64,000 nt of DNA, from contig NZ_JABSSX010000001.1 of the NCBI RefSeq assembly GCF_013280495.1, positions 62,001-126,000 of the forward strand. Direction: 5' to 3'. Position 1 is the first letter of the stretch; each line of letters starts with the position of its first letter. The translations under genes and the position numbers were made by a program. Below the pieces are notes generated by a model. That model had not been told where the DNA came from. It made no database searches and saw only the letters and a program-made list of their open reading frames with translations. This document shows positions 8,385 to 17,327 of the stretch, in pieces. Source of the stretch: Brevibacterium permense (GTDB taxonomy: Bacteria > Actinomycetota > Actinomycetes > Actinomycetales > Brevibacteriaceae).

Positions 8385-9456
8385 GCCGAGCCCCTATCTC
8401 GATTCTGCACCGCTGGCGCCCGGTGACACCGTTCGCCTCATCGCGCCGTCGGGACCCACCGATGAGGAGTCGCTGCAGCGGGCGATCGCTCAGCTCGAAT
8501 CCTGGGGGCTGCGCGTTGTGCCCGCTGAGCACATCCGCGCCCGCCACCCGCGGGTGAAGTATCTGGCCGGCACGGATGCCGAGCGCCGGGCCGACCTCGT
8601 CGACGCGTGGTGCGATCCGGACACGGATGCGGTCATCGCGCTGCGCGGCGGCTTCGGAGCCATGCGCCTGCTCGACGGCATCGACTTCGACCTCATGCGC
8701 CGGCACATGCTGCGCCGCGACGGCCGTCCCAAGCTGCTCACCGGCTCCTCGGACATCACCGCACTCCACCAGGCCTGGGAGCACCACCTCGGTGTCGCGA
8801 CCCTGTTCTGCCCGATGGTCGGAAACGACCCGTTCAAGAAATCGACGGTCGTCCCCGACGAGGTGGCCTCGTGGCTGTTCCATCCCTGGGGCGGCCGCGA
8901 ACTCGGCTTCCCCGTAGAGGACGTGACCATTTCGACCACTCAAGACCGTTCGTCGGAGCGCACCGCTGCGGAGGAGACCGCTGCGCGGGAGGCTAACCGC
9001 CCGCTCAGCCGGGCGCAGACGTTGGTTCCGGGGTCGGCGAAGGGCCGCCTCGGCGGGGGAAATCTCAGTCTCATCGCCGCTGGGATGGGCAGTCCCGAGC
9101 TCATCGACGTGCGGGAACGACGCGAGCGTCGGGGTCCGAGCATCCTCATGCTCGAAGACGTCGACGAAGAGCTGTACCGGCTCGACAATCTCATGGTGCA
9201 GCTGGTCCGCGGCGGGTGGTTCACCTCGGCGGATGCGGTCGTGCTCGGCTCGTGGGAGGACTGCGCTCCTGTCCACGAGGTGGAGGCGCTGATGATCGAC
9301 TACCTCGGCGGTCTAGGAATACCGATTGTGTCGGAGATGGGCTTCGGTCACGATCCCGATGCGCCGAGTGCCCCACTCGGCGTCGATGTCACCCTCGAGG
9401 CGGAGTACGGGGAGCGGCCGCGACTGTGGGTCGATCGCGCGGCTGGGCAGGCATGA
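8377..9456 (+). CDS. LD-carboxypeptidase, peptidase family S66 (LdcA/MccF-like)
   Basis: 359 residues, starting inside the end of the ATPase gene (8-base overlap, GAGG upstream). S66 hallmarks: VRLIAPSGP at the N-terminus, ALRGGFGAMRLLD, nucleophile serine in LTGSSDITALH (S125), the glutamate in MLEDVDEELYRLDN, and the histidine in EMGFGHD near the C-terminus. The family cleaves L,D bonds, classically removing terminal D-Ala from tetrapeptides in cytoplasmic murein recycling; MccF-type members hydrolyse microcin-like peptidyl nucleotides. About 30 extra residues (190-225) precede the glutamate segment. Coupling to a peptide importer favours processing of imported peptides in the cytoplasm; no signal peptide is seen. 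Confidence 0.9.
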   Translation: MSKPSPYLDSAPLAPGDTVRLIAPSGPTDEESLQRAIAQLESWGLRVVPAEHIRARHPRVKYLAGTDAERRADLVDAWCDPDTDAVIALRGGFGAMRLLDGIDFDLMRRHMLRRDGRPKLLTGSSDITALHQAWEHHLGVATLFCPMVGNDPFKKSTVVPDEVASWLFHPWGGRELGFPVEDVTISTTQDRSSERTAAEETAAREANRPLSRAQTLVPGSAKGRLGGGNLSLIAAGMGSPELIDVRERRERRGPSILMLEDVDEELYRLDNLMVQLVRGGWFTSADAVVLGSWEDCAPVHEVEALMIDYLGGLGIPIVSEMGFGHDPDAPSAPLGVDVTLEAEYGERPRLWVDRAAGQA

Positions 9457-9484
9457 ACGAAACGAGACTGACAGGAGCATGATG

Positions 9485-10285
9485 ATGAGCGAACTGAAGT
9501 TCGATGGACTGCCCGGAGTGCGCTTCGGCGCTCTGGCCTTCGACGTCGACAGCGGTGAACGGGTGTTCGCCCACAATGAGAACGACGAACTCGACACGGC
9601 CAGCATGGGCAAGGTCTTCCTGCTCCACACTGCCTTGCAGATGTCCAAGGACGGCACGGTTGACCTGGAAGAACGCCTGCACCGACGGCCCTCGGAGAGA
9701 GTCGACGAATCGGGGATCTGGTACCTCATGGAGCAGGACGACCTGAGCATCTTCGACGTCGCTCTGCTCATCGGGGCGTTCAGCGACAACTTCGCCACGA
9801 ACGTGCTCATCCGCAGGGTCGGGCTGGAGAATGTTGCGGATCAGGTGGAGACGCTCGGGTACCGGAACTCGGGTCTGCATGACTTTCTGCGCTGGCCGCG
9901 TCCGGCGAAGGCACCGCGGACACTGTCGACGGGCACGGCCGCGGAGCTCAGTGATTTCATGGCCAGGCACGCCAAGGACGAGTTCTGGGACGAGTCGACG
10001 AACGAGGTCTTCCGGCGCTGGTTGGGAGCCGGCGCGGACACCTCGATGGTCGCCTCGGCGTTCGATCTCGACCCGCTCGCTCACTACAACTACCAGCGGG
10101 ATGTGTGGGTGTGGAACAAGACCGGCACGAACGGGACGATCCGGGCAGATGCCGGGATCGTGATGACGCCTACGCGTCGCGTCGCCTATGCGGTGTTCGC
10201 GAACTGGGAACCGGGCACCGACCGCGTCGTCGACGTCATGCCGATCATGCGGCAGGCCGGAGACGCGATCCACCGGTTCCTCTGA
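9485..10285 (+). CDS. Class A beta-lactamase-like serine hydrolase
   Basis: Three consecutive ATGs occur at 9479, 9482 and 9485; the third is best placed behind AGGAG (9473-9477). 266 residues. Penicillin-recognising motifs are present in order: SMGK (S40, K43), SDN (S100) and KTG (K212-T-G). No signal peptide or lipobox is visible, unlike secreted beta-lactamases, so a cytoplasmic role on D-amino-acid peptides or their amides seems more likely than antibiotic resistance; that is inference from context. It follows the LD-carboxypeptidase by 28 bp in the same orientation. Related serine hydrolases sit in D-peptide utilisation clusters of other bacteria. Confidence 0.85.
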   Translation: MSELKFDGLPGVRFGALAFDVDSGERVFAHNENDELDTASMGKVFLLHTALQMSKDGTVDLEERLHRRPSERVDESGIWYLMEQDDLSIFDVALLIGAFSDNFATNVLIRRVGLENVADQVETLGYRNSGLHDFLRWPRPAKAPRTLSTGTAAELSDFMARHAKDEFWDESTNEVFRRWLGAGADTSMVASAFDLDPLAHYNYQRDVWVWNKTGTNGTIRADAGIVMTPTRRVAYAVFANWEPGTDRVVDVMPIMRQAGDAIHRFL

Positions 10286-10344
10286 ATGTCGATCGATTCG
10301 GAAGCACCCTCGGCACGGACGGCCGTGGGGTAGTCTGGTGGGCG

Positions 10345-10653
10345 ATGTCCGATACGATCTACCTCACAGGCGAAGCGAAGGCTCCGTCGAACAACCCGAT
10401 CACCAACCAGTTCGGTCTGTTCTACGTGGCGTTCGAGATCCAGCCGGACACCCACCGAATCCTCGATGTGGACTGCACGGCGACGTTGGCTCTGACCCGG
10501 AACTTCATTCGGAGCCTGTTCGTCGATGCCGACATCACGGACCCCGGTCGACTGATAGAGCGCATCCAGCGCCGCTACCACGGTTCCTCGCAGAAGGCGC
10601 TGATCACAGCAGTGAACAACGCCGTGAAGAAGTACCGCGAGGTCACCGCTTAG
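10345..10653 (+). CDS. DUF3870 domain protein
   Basis: 102 residues, start ATG at MSDTIYLTGEAKAP. The whole protein matches the small DUF3870 family: the NQFGLFYVAFEIQP strand, the VDCTATLALTRNFIRSLFV core and the YHGSSQKALITAVNNAVKKY tail. Its function is unknown. Members often sit beside peptide or amino-acid catabolic genes. A TAGTCT hexamer ends eight bases before the ATG, so the gene could begin its own nearly leaderless transcript. Located between the serine hydrolase and a DUF819 membrane protein, which suggests a regulatory or enzymatic role in the same pathway. Confidence 0.85.
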   Translation: MSDTIYLTGEAKAPSNNPITNQFGLFYVAFEIQPDTHRILDVDCTATLALTRNFIRSLFVDADITDPGRLIERIQRRYHGSSQKALITAVNNAVKKYREVTA

Positions 10654-10782
10654 GCAGCACGTTCGACCACCCCGATTGCCCGGGCCCTCACCGGACCGGA
10701 TCCGATCGACAACTGCACATTGCTCCACCCCGGAGGCATGCCCCGCACCGGGATGGACGTTTTCAATGAGGAAGTGTCGTAA

Positions 10783-11940
10783 GTGATCACGGACGGTTTT
10801 CTATTCATCAGCCTGCTTCTGGCGATCTCCGCTGTACTCGTCGTCGCGGACCGGAGCGGGCGCTTCACGCTCTTCAAATATGTGCCCGGCTTCGTCATCC
10901 TCTACATCGTGGCGGCGCTGCTCAACACCTTCGGCGTCTTCGACCACGACGGCGGAGACATCACCGCGGTCGGTGACACCCTGCGCGAGGTGATGCTGCC
11001 CGCGATGATCCTGCTCATGCTGTTCAAATGCGATATCCGGCAGATCATCAAGCTCGGGCCCAAACTGCTGCTCACCTTCGCGGTGACCGCGGCGAGCATC
11101 ATCGCAGGCTTCATCATCAGCTACCTCATCCTGCACTCCAGCCTCGACCCGGAGGCGTGGAAGGCCCTCGGCGCTCTCAACGCCTCCTGGACGGGTGGTT
11201 CGGCGAACATGGTCGCGGTGCAGGAGGTCCTCCAGGCGCCGGAGAACGTGTTCGGCTACGTCCTCATCGTCGACACGGTGCTCTACTCCTTCTGGCTGCT
11301 GCTCGTCTTCTCCTCCGTCACGGTCTCCGACAAGTTCGACACGTGGACGAAGGCCGATATGTCGAAGCTCGACTTCACCGACAGGGTCTCGGCCGAGGAG
11401 GAGAAGCCGATGACGCTGTCGTCGATCTTCGGACTCATCGGATTCGCGCTGCTGGCCTCGGCCCTGGCGATCCGCCTCGGCGAACTGCTGCCCGAGGTCG
11501 GAGCGGTCATCGACGGAACGGCGTGGACGATCCTCATCGTCAGCGTCCTCGGCCTGGCCATCGGATCGACTCGGTTCGGCAGGACCGCCGGATCCAATGA
11601 GCTCGCGACGATCCTGCTCTACCTGATCATCGGCATCATCGCCTCCGGCTCGGACTTCACCTCCCTGGCCGAAGCGCCGCTCTACCTGGTGGCGGGCATC
11701 ATCGTCCTCCTCGTCCACATCGCCATCATGCTCATCTACGCCAAGCTCACCCGCACCGAGCTCTTCAGCATCGCCGTGGCCAGCACCGCGAACATCGGCG
11801 GAATCGCCTCGGCGCCGGTCGTCGCGGGAGCCTTCAACCGACAGCTCGTCCCCGTCGGTGTGCTGTTCGCACTGATGGGCACGTTCCTCGGCACGTTCCT
11901 CGGCCTGTGGTCGGCCCAGATCCTGTCCGGGCTGGCATGA
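10783..11940 (+). CDS. DUF819 (YjcL-type) integral membrane protein
   Basis: 385 residues from a GTG start with TGAGGAAG upstream. About 10-11 hydrophobic helices. Family features include the DRSGRFTLFKYVPGFVILY entry, the glycine-rich NASWTGGSANMVAVQEVL loop and the second-half SIAVASTANIGGIASAPV repeat of that loop, giving the internal pseudo-symmetry typical of transporters. DUF819 proteins are inferred transporters, and in Bacillus and other genera they occur with LD-carboxypeptidases, dipeptide epimerases and dipeptidases, consistent with this setting. The stop lies within an ATGATGA run; the next gene's well-supported start is 113 bp further on. Confidence 0.88.
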   Translation: MITDGFLFISLLLAISAVLVVADRSGRFTLFKYVPGFVILYIVAALLNTFGVFDHDGGDITAVGDTLREVMLPAMILLMLFKCDIRQIIKLGPKLLLTFAVTAASIIAGFIISYLILHSSLDPEAWKALGALNASWTGGSANMVAVQEVLQAPENVFGYVLIVDTVLYSFWLLLVFSSVTVSDKFDTWTKADMSKLDFTDRVSAEEEKPMTLSSIFGLIGFALLASALAIRLGELLPEVGAVIDGTAWTILIVSVLGLAIGSTRFGRTAGSNELATILLYLIIGIIASGSDFTSLAEAPLYLVAGIIVLLVHIAIMLIYAKLTRTELFSIAVASTANIGGIASAPVVAGAFNRQLVPVGVLFALMGTFLGTFLGLWSAQILSGLA

Positions 11941-12053
11941 TGAACGAACCGACCCCACCTCGCCGAGGCGGCCGACCTCCCCATCGTGGGCGTGCCGCTC
12001 CGCATCCGCCCACACCTGCACCGAACCAATCCGCCGACCGGAAGGACCCGACC

Positions 12054-13247
12054 ATGACCGCACCCGACACAGCCTCCGCACCCGGGCCCGACACCGAATC
12101 CGCACCCGCCGTCGACGTCTTCGACGGACACAACGACCTCGCCTGGTACCTGCGCGAGGAACGCGACTACAGCGTGGAGGGGCTCAACGATCCGGCCGTG
12201 TCGCCGTTCACCACGATGGATCAGCTGGCGGCCGGCCATGTGGCCGCGCAGTACTGGTCCGTCTACGTCCATTCCTCGATCACCGGCGCCGACGCGATCA
12301 AGGCCACATGGGAGCAGATCGACGCGGTCCAGCGTGTCGTCGCCGCCTACCCCGAACGACTCGCCTTCGCCCGCACCGCCGCCGACGTCCGTGCTGCTCG
12401 CGCCGCCGGCAAGGTTGCCTCCCTCATGGGCGTCGAAGGCGGTCAGCAGATCGACGAGTCCCTGGCCGTGCTGCGGTCATACGCCCGCGCCGGGGCCCGC
12501 TATATGACGCTGACGTGGTCGACCACTCATTCCTGGGCCGACTCGGCCACGGACGAACCGGTCCACGGCGGCTTGAGCGCATTCGGACGTGAGGTCGTGG
12601 CGGAGATGAACCGGATCGGGATGATCCTCGACCTCTCCCACGTCGCGCCCACCGTCATGCACCAGTCGCTGGACCAGAGCACCTTGCCGGTCCTCTTCAC
12701 CCACTCCTGCGCCTACGGTCTCAACCCGCACCCGCGCAACATCCCCGACGACGTCCTCGACCGCGTGCCCGACAACGGGGGAGTGGCGATGATGACTTTC
12801 GTGCCGTCATTCGTCTCGAACGCCCGCCGCGAATGGGTCGACGCCGGAGAACAGGGAACCGCCCCCGAGGTGACCGTGGCCCAAGTCGCCGACCATTGCG
12901 ATTACGTACGCGAGCGGATCGGCATCGACCATATCGGACTGGGCGGCGACATCTGCGGAGTCGATGAGCTGCCGACCGGACTCGGTGATGCCGGCCAGTA
13001 CCCGAACCTGTTCGCCGAGCTCGCCTCGCGCGGCTGGTCGCAGACCGACCTGCGCAAGATCGGCTTCGACAATGCGATGCGCGTCCTCGACGCGCACGAG
13101 GATGCGTACACGGCGTTCCTCGGCTCGGCGGACGACGCACCGTCCGCGGCCAACGGCACGTCCGCCTCGGCGACGGGGAACGGCAGCAGCGGCGACGTCG
13201 GGTCCGCAGGCAATGGTTCGTCCTCCTCGGCGGGGGCGGAATCATGA
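12054..13247 (+). CDS. Membrane dipeptidase (renal dipeptidase family, M19)
   Basis: 397 residues. Start at 12054 chosen for a perfectly spaced GGAAGGA; ATGs at 11937 and 11940 would add a Pro/Arg-rich tail. M19 metal-site motifs: DVFDGHNDLAW (H-x-D), GVEGGQQID (bridging Glu), LFTHSCAYGLNPHPRN and HIGLGGDICGV. These zinc enzymes hydrolyse dipeptides, notably with D-amino acids in second position such as L-Ala-D-Glu. No signal peptide is visible, so it is likely cytoplasmic. The last 40 residues are a Ser/Gly/Ala tail without family counterpart. Its stop overlaps the amidotransferase start (ATGA). Confidence 0.92.
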   Translation: MTAPDTASAPGPDTESAPAVDVFDGHNDLAWYLREERDYSVEGLNDPAVSPFTTMDQLAAGHVAAQYWSVYVHSSITGADAIKATWEQIDAVQRVVAAYPERLAFARTAADVRAARAAGKVASLMGVEGGQQIDESLAVLRSYARAGARYMTLTWSTTHSWADSATDEPVHGGLSAFGREVVAEMNRIGMILDLSHVAPTVMHQSLDQSTLPVLFTHSCAYGLNPHPRNIPDDVLDRVPDNGGVAMMTFVPSFVSNARREWVDAGEQGTAPEVTVAQVADHCDYVRERIGIDHIGLGGDICGVDELPTGLGDAGQYPNLFAELASRGWSQTDLRKIGFDNAMRVLDAHEDAYTAFLGSADDAPSAANGTSASATGNGSSGDVGSAGNGSSSSAGAES

Positions 13248-13945
13248 CTCGGCTGCTCGTCATCGTCAACGACATCGAATCTCAGCCGGGGCTGCTGACA
13301 CGGTGGATGATCAGCGAGAACGTCGAATTCGATCTGCGCATCGGCGGGGTTTCACCCCTGCCGGCGCCCTCGGAACTCGATGCCTATGACGGGCTCATCA
13401 TGCTCGGCGGCGGGTACATGCCCGACGAGACGGATCGTGCCCCGTGGTTGGCCGATGAGGCCGAACTCGTCCGCCATGCCCTGGCCACGGATCTGCCGCA
13501 GTTCGGGATCTGCCTCGGCGGGCAGCTCATCGCCCACGTCATCGGGGGCGATGTGCAGGCGCGGACCGGGGCGCCGGAGAAGGGATACACGCGGATCGAC
13601 ACTACCACCGAGGCGGCCGCGGACCCGGTGTTCTCCGCGATCCGACCGCGGACGTCGTTCGTCGAAAGCCACGTCGACCGCATCGTCGCCCTCCCCGAGG
13701 AGGCGACCCTGCTGGCCACGAGCGAGGCCTGTGAATTCCAGGCGTTCCGAGTCGGCCGGGCATGGGGGACGCAGTTCCATCCGGAGTCGACGCGGGCGAA
13801 CATCGAGCGCTGGGATGCGGAGAAACTGCAGACTTTGGGGTTCGATAAAGATACCCTGTTGGAAGAAGCGATGGAGCTCGGACCGGAGAGCGAACGTGAT
13901 TCGAAGGCCTTGTTCTCGGCGTTTCTCACAATGGTTCGGAACTGA
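13244..13945 (+). CDS. Class I glutamine amidotransferase-like hydrolase
   Basis: 233 residues, coupled to the dipeptidase by a 4-base overlap. GATase1 fold: MLGGGYMPDE oxyanion strand, nucleophile cysteine in FGICLGGQLIAH, and the His-Glu pair in WGTQFHPEST. The nearest types are stand-alone GMP-synthase-like amidotransferases and gamma-glutamyl hydrolases. There is no synthetase domain, so it either serves a partner or hydrolyses a gamma-glutamyl bond itself. In a cluster for D-amino-acid peptides, a gamma-D-Glu linkage is an attractive substrate, but this is inference. It closes the coupled part of the run; about 100 bp follow before the next gene. Confidence 0.85.
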   Translation: MTRLLVIVNDIESQPGLLTRWMISENVEFDLRIGGVSPLPAPSELDAYDGLIMLGGGYMPDETDRAPWLADEAELVRHALATDLPQFGICLGGQLIAHVIGGDVQARTGAPEKGYTRIDTTTEAAADPVFSAIRPRTSFVESHVDRIVALPEEATLLATSEACEFQAFRVGRAWGTQFHPESTRANIERWDAEKLQTLGFDKDTLLEEAMELGPESERDSKALFSAFLTMVRN

Positions 13946-14047
13946 AGCTTGTGTGTCAGGCTCGTGACTGAGGCATACTGGGCGAGGCTCTGACCACAGT
14001 CAGGGCCAGGTATGCGGCACAGCCGCCGCATTGGACACGGAGGAATC

Positions 14048-15481
14048 GTGAGCGACAAAGAACCCACGACGACAATCGACCCCGGTGGCGGACATCAGCC
14101 CGAGACCCTCAAGCGGGTCATGGGGCCGAAGCTGCTGCTTCTGTTCATCGTCGGTGACATCCTCGGAACCGGCGTCTATGCTCTGACGGGCAAGGTGGCC
14201 GGGCAGGTCGGCGGTGCCGGTTGGGCACCGGTGATCCTCGCCTTCCTCATCGCGCTGATCACTGCATTCTCCTATATGGAACTCGTGACGAAGTATCCGC
14301 AGGCCGCGGGTGCAGCGCTGTATACGCACAAGGCGTTCGGGATCCACTTCGTGACGTTCCTCGTCGCCTTCGCCGTCCTCAGCTCCGGAATCACCTCGGC
14401 ATCGACGGCGTCGAATGTCTTCGCTGCCAACCTTGTGGCCGGCTTCGGTTGGGACGTCTCCGGCACAGGGGTGATGTGGATTGCACTGGCGTTCCTCACT
14501 CTCATTGCGCTCATCAACCTCCGCGGAGTCGGCGAGAGCGTCTGGTTCAACGTCGTCCTCACACTCATCGAGCTGAGCGGTCTGCTGCTGGTCATCGTCG
14601 TCGGCTTCTTCGCACTCGGTTCGGGTGACGCCGACTTCTCACGCGTGATGATCTTCGAGACCGAGGGCGACAAGAGCGTCTTCCTCGCGGTCACCGGTGC
14701 CACTGCGCTTGCTTTCTTCTCCATGGTCGGCTTCGAGGATTCGGTCAACATGGTCGAGGAGACGAAGGATCCGCGGATCTTCCCGAAGATCATGCTCTCT
14801 GGTCTGACGATCACCGGCATCATCTACGTCCTCGTCTCCCTGGTCACCGTCGCAGCCGTGCCCATCGGCGTGCTCACCGAGAGCGAGACGCCGCTGCTCG
14901 AGGTGGTCCGCGAGGGTGCTCCGGGCCTGCCGATCGATACGATCTTCCCATTCATGACGATGTTCGCCGTTGCGAACTCGGCCCTGATCAACATGCTCAT
15001 GGCCAGCCGTCTGCTCTACGGTATGGCCAAGCAGAACGTGCTCCCGCCCGTGTTCGCGAAGGTCTTGGCCGGCCGCCGCTCGCCGTGGGTGTCGATCATC
15101 TTCACGACGCTGATCGCCTTCGCGCTCATCTTCTTCGTGACCACGATCCTGCCCGAGACGGTGACCGCATCCCTGGGCGGCACCACCTCGCTGCTGCTGT
15201 TGGCAGTGTTCGCCGTCGTCAACGTCGCCGTGCTCATCCTGCGCAAGGACAAGTCCGGCAATGCCGAACACTTCAAGGCGCCGACGATTCTGCCGTGGAT
15301 CGGCGTCGTCACCTGCGTGTTCCTCGTTGGTCCGTGGGCTCGCCTCGATGAGCTCATCCAGTATCAGATCGCAGCGGCGCTCGTCGGCATCGGCGTCGTT
15401 CTGTGGGCCGTGACCTGGTTCTGGAACCGTTCGACGAAGGGCACGAGCACCCGATTCCGCAATCCCGAAGAGCTGTCGTGA
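14048..15481 (+). CDS. APC superfamily amino-acid permease
   Basis: GTG start chosen because GGAGGA ends four bases upstream; 477 residues with about 12 transmembrane helices. The KRVMGPKLLLLFIVGDILGT entry, GTGVYALTGKVAGQVGGAG helix-1 break and the AFFSMVGFEDSVNMVEETKDP segment are typical of APC-family cationic or neutral amino-acid transporters. The preceding 102 bp hold a small hairpin (13992-14004) but no clear promoter. A UspA gene follows, a common pairing for such transporters. It may export or import amino acids released by the upstream peptidases; the substrate cannot be read from sequence. Confidence 0.9.
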   Translation: MSDKEPTTTIDPGGGHQPETLKRVMGPKLLLLFIVGDILGTGVYALTGKVAGQVGGAGWAPVILAFLIALITAFSYMELVTKYPQAAGAALYTHKAFGIHFVTFLVAFAVLSSGITSASTASNVFAANLVAGFGWDVSGTGVMWIALAFLTLIALINLRGVGESVWFNVVLTLIELSGLLLVIVVGFFALGSGDADFSRVMIFETEGDKSVFLAVTGATALAFFSMVGFEDSVNMVEETKDPRIFPKIMLSGLTITGIIYVLVSLVTVAAVPIGVLTESETPLLEVVREGAPGLPIDTIFPFMTMFAVANSALINMLMASRLLYGMAKQNVLPPVFAKVLAGRRSPWVSIIFTTLIAFALIFFVTTILPETVTASLGGTTSLLLLAVFAVVNVAVLILRKDKSGNAEHFKAPTILPWIGVVTCVFLVGPWARLDELIQYQIAAALVGIGVVLWAVTWFWNRSTKGTSTRFRNPEELS

Positions 15482-15612
15482 GCTCATCCCCTCGCCGAGG
15501 CGGTGCGGCCGGCGCCACTCGCCGACCCATGTCTGCATGGCTCGATATGCTGGGACGGTGGGTTCCCGACCTGCGCTCGGATCTGTACAGCTCAATCCAA
15601 CGAAGGTGAAAA

Positions 15613-16008
15613 ATGACAGTACTCGTCGGTTACGTCAACAATCCCGCCGGACACGCTGCTCTCGATGCCGGCATCGCGCAGGCGAAGAAGGACGGCAAGG
15701 AGCTCGTCGTCGTCAATGCGTCACGGTCGGCGCAGCGCAGCGACTCCTACCGCCTCGGCGAAGGGGAGCTCAAATCCGTCAACAACTACCTGACCAGGGC
15801 GGACGTCGAGTTTCGCGTGCTGACCTTGGGTAGCGAATACGACCCGGCCGAACAGATCCTCGACACCGCCAACGAGGTGGGAGCCGAACTGATCGTGCTC
15901 GGAACCCGGAAGCGCACCCCGGTCGGAAAATTCCTGCTCGGGTCGACGATTCAGAAGGTCATCCTCGACGCCGAAGCCCCGGTGCTGTGCGTCAAAGCCG
16001 CGCACTGA
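15613..16008 (+). CDS. Universal stress protein, UspA family
   Basis: 131 residues, single Usp domain. It starts MTVLVGYVNNPAGHAAL and ends with the ATP-binding pattern G-x2-[..]-GKFLLGST-x-QKV followed by APVLCVKA, as in ATP-binding Usp proteins. An AAGG box precedes the ATG. The 131-bp gap after the permease contains a copy of CGCCGAGGCGG (15493-15503) and a weak box only. Single-domain Usp proteins next to transporters are thought to modulate them by sensing ATP; direct evidence here is position only. Confidence 0.92.
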   Translation: MTVLVGYVNNPAGHAALDAGIAQAKKDGKELVVVNASRSAQRSDSYRLGEGELKSVNNYLTRADVEFRVLTLGSEYDPAEQILDTANEVGAELIVLGTRKRTPVGKFLLGSTIQKVILDAEAPVLCVKAAH

Positions 16009-16088
16009 GGGCTTGACCGCGGCGGCTCGGCCGCAGCGGCGTGACCCGCGGCCATGGGGCCTGTTGTGCATGCGTGATGTCTGCGTGG

Positions 16089-16109
16089 CCGGTGGAAGCA
16101 AGCCACCGG
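16089..16109. terminator. Weak hairpin between convergent genes
   Basis: CCGGTGG-AAGCAAG-CCACCGG, a 7-bp stem with a 7-base loop, in the 199-bp gap between the UspA gene and the convergent flavoprotein gene. No T-run. The rest of the gap shows nothing recognisable. Confidence 0.4.
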
Positions 16110-16207
16110 TGAAATCGTGACGTCTGCGCTTCCTTGGCCGCGTGCACGAGCGGACACGCCCCGAAACGAGGCTTGCTGGGCTGTCATGCACCCGCCTCAC
16201 GCACGTC

Positions 16208-17236
16208 TCAGCCGAGCCGCTCCATGATGAGATCGGCGTTGACATGAGCGCCGGCCATCACCCCGCTGGCTGTGCTGGCCACGACCATCGCTGAGACGTC
16301 TGCGCTGTTGCCGACCGCCCAGACGCCGGGTACATCGGTCTGCCCTGCCATCTGTGTGGGAATATAGGTGCCCATCCCGCTCGGGTGAGCGACGACCTCG
16401 CCTCCGAGCTGGGAGAACAGGTCGGCATTCGCCCGCGCATACGCGCCGACGGTGAGCGCATCGAAGGTGCGAGCGTTAGCTCCGCCTGCGGATTCGTCGG
16501 CCGTCAGGGAAACGACGGTGTCGGACTCGGTGCGGGCCACCTTGGTGACGGTGGAATCGATGTACTCGATGCCGAGCGTATCGAGCATTGCCGTCTGTTC
16601 GGAATCAGGGGCGGGAGCGTTGTGCCGGATGAAGCTGACGCGGTCGCTGAGCTGGGAGAACAGCATCGCCTGGTGGTATGACATGGCCGTTGTGCCGACG
16701 ACTCCGATGCGCTGTCCGCGCACCTCGAAGCCGTGGCAGTAGGGGCAGTGCAGGACGGTGTCGCCCCATCCTTCCGCGAGGCCCGGGATGTCCGGAAGTT
16801 CGTCGCTCAGCCCGGTGGCGATGATGATGCGGCGGGCCCTGACAATGACCCCCGCCGAGGTGGTCAGTTGGAACCGGTACCGTGGCGCCTCCTCCGCGGG
16901 GTTGGGCCCTGAACCGATCGTGCGCGCTTGCTGCACAGTCGCGTCGATGAAGGCAACTCCGTATTCTTTGGCCTCAGCGCGGCCTTTCGCCACGAGATCC
17001 TGGGGTCGGATGCCTTCGTGGCCGAGGATGTTGTGCGCGTGTGCGCTCGAGGAATTGCGCAGCTGGCCGGAGTCGATGACGACGACGGATCGCAGCGACC
17101 TGGCCAGGGCGATCGATGCGGCGAGGCCGCCTGCCCCACCACCGATGACGGCGACATCGAACGAGTCCTGCGCGGTTTCGGCCGACGAGTCGGGCGCAGT
17201 CGGCTGGGAATTTACGGGTGCAGTTTGGGTGGTCAT
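16208..17236 (-). CDS. Thioredoxin-reductase-like FAD/NAD(P) oxidoreductase
   Basis: 342 residues from ATG 17236, preceded by AGGAGA. FAD-binding VAVIGGGAGGLAASIALAR near the N-terminus after a 25-residue Thr/Pro tail; redox-active CPYC in VLHCPYCHGFEVRGQ; C-terminal VPGVWAVGNSADVSAMVVAS second FAD motif. The expected NAD(P) Rossmann glycine pattern is replaced by IGVVGTTAMSYHQA, as in a thioredoxin-reductase-like subfamily of unknown partner. It is divergent from an XRE-cupin regulator with operator-like palindromes between them, so expression is probably controlled by that regulator. Substrate unknown; a small dithiol protein or low-molecular-weight disulfide is plausible. Confidence 0.88.
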   Translation of the reverse strand: MTTQTAPVNSQPTAPDSSAETAQDSFDVAVIGGGAGGLAASIALARSLRSVVVIDSGQLRNSSSAHAHNILGHEGIRPQDLVAKGRAEAKEYGVAFIDATVQQARTIGSGPNPAEEAPRYRFQLTTSAGVIVRARRIIIATGLSDELPDIPGLAEGWGDTVLHCPYCHGFEVRGQRIGVVGTTAMSYHQAMLFSQLSDRVSFIRHNAPAPDSEQTAMLDTLGIEYIDSTVTKVARTESDTVVSLTADESAGGANARTFDALTVGAYARANADLFSQLGGEVVAHPSGMGTYIPTQMAGQTDVPGVWAVGNSADVSAMVVASTASGVMAGAHVNADLIMERLG

Positions 17237-17301
17237 GTTTCTCCTGTGTGCAGATGGATGGTCGGCGTCTATTCGAGTGTGTTCCTGGCCCGTGCAAAAG
17301 C

Positions 17302-17327
17302 GCAAACGTGTTTGCAGAAATAGCAAG
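17302..17327. promoter_or_regulatory. Paired palindromic operators in divergent promoter region
   Basis: GCAAAC-GT-GTTTGC (17302-17315) is directly followed, sharing the TTTGC, by TTTGC-agaaata-GCAAG (17311-17327). Such TTGC/GCAA dyads match the operator style of XRE-cupin repressors. They lie 19-44 bp before the regulator's ATG and 65-90 bp from the flavoprotein start, so one protein could control both genes. Confidence 0.6.

Noticed and set aside
9485..10285. Antibiotic-resistance beta-lactamase
   Set aside because: Core motifs fit class A, but no signal peptide and an operon with peptide catabolism point to a cytoplasmic peptide or amide hydrolase.
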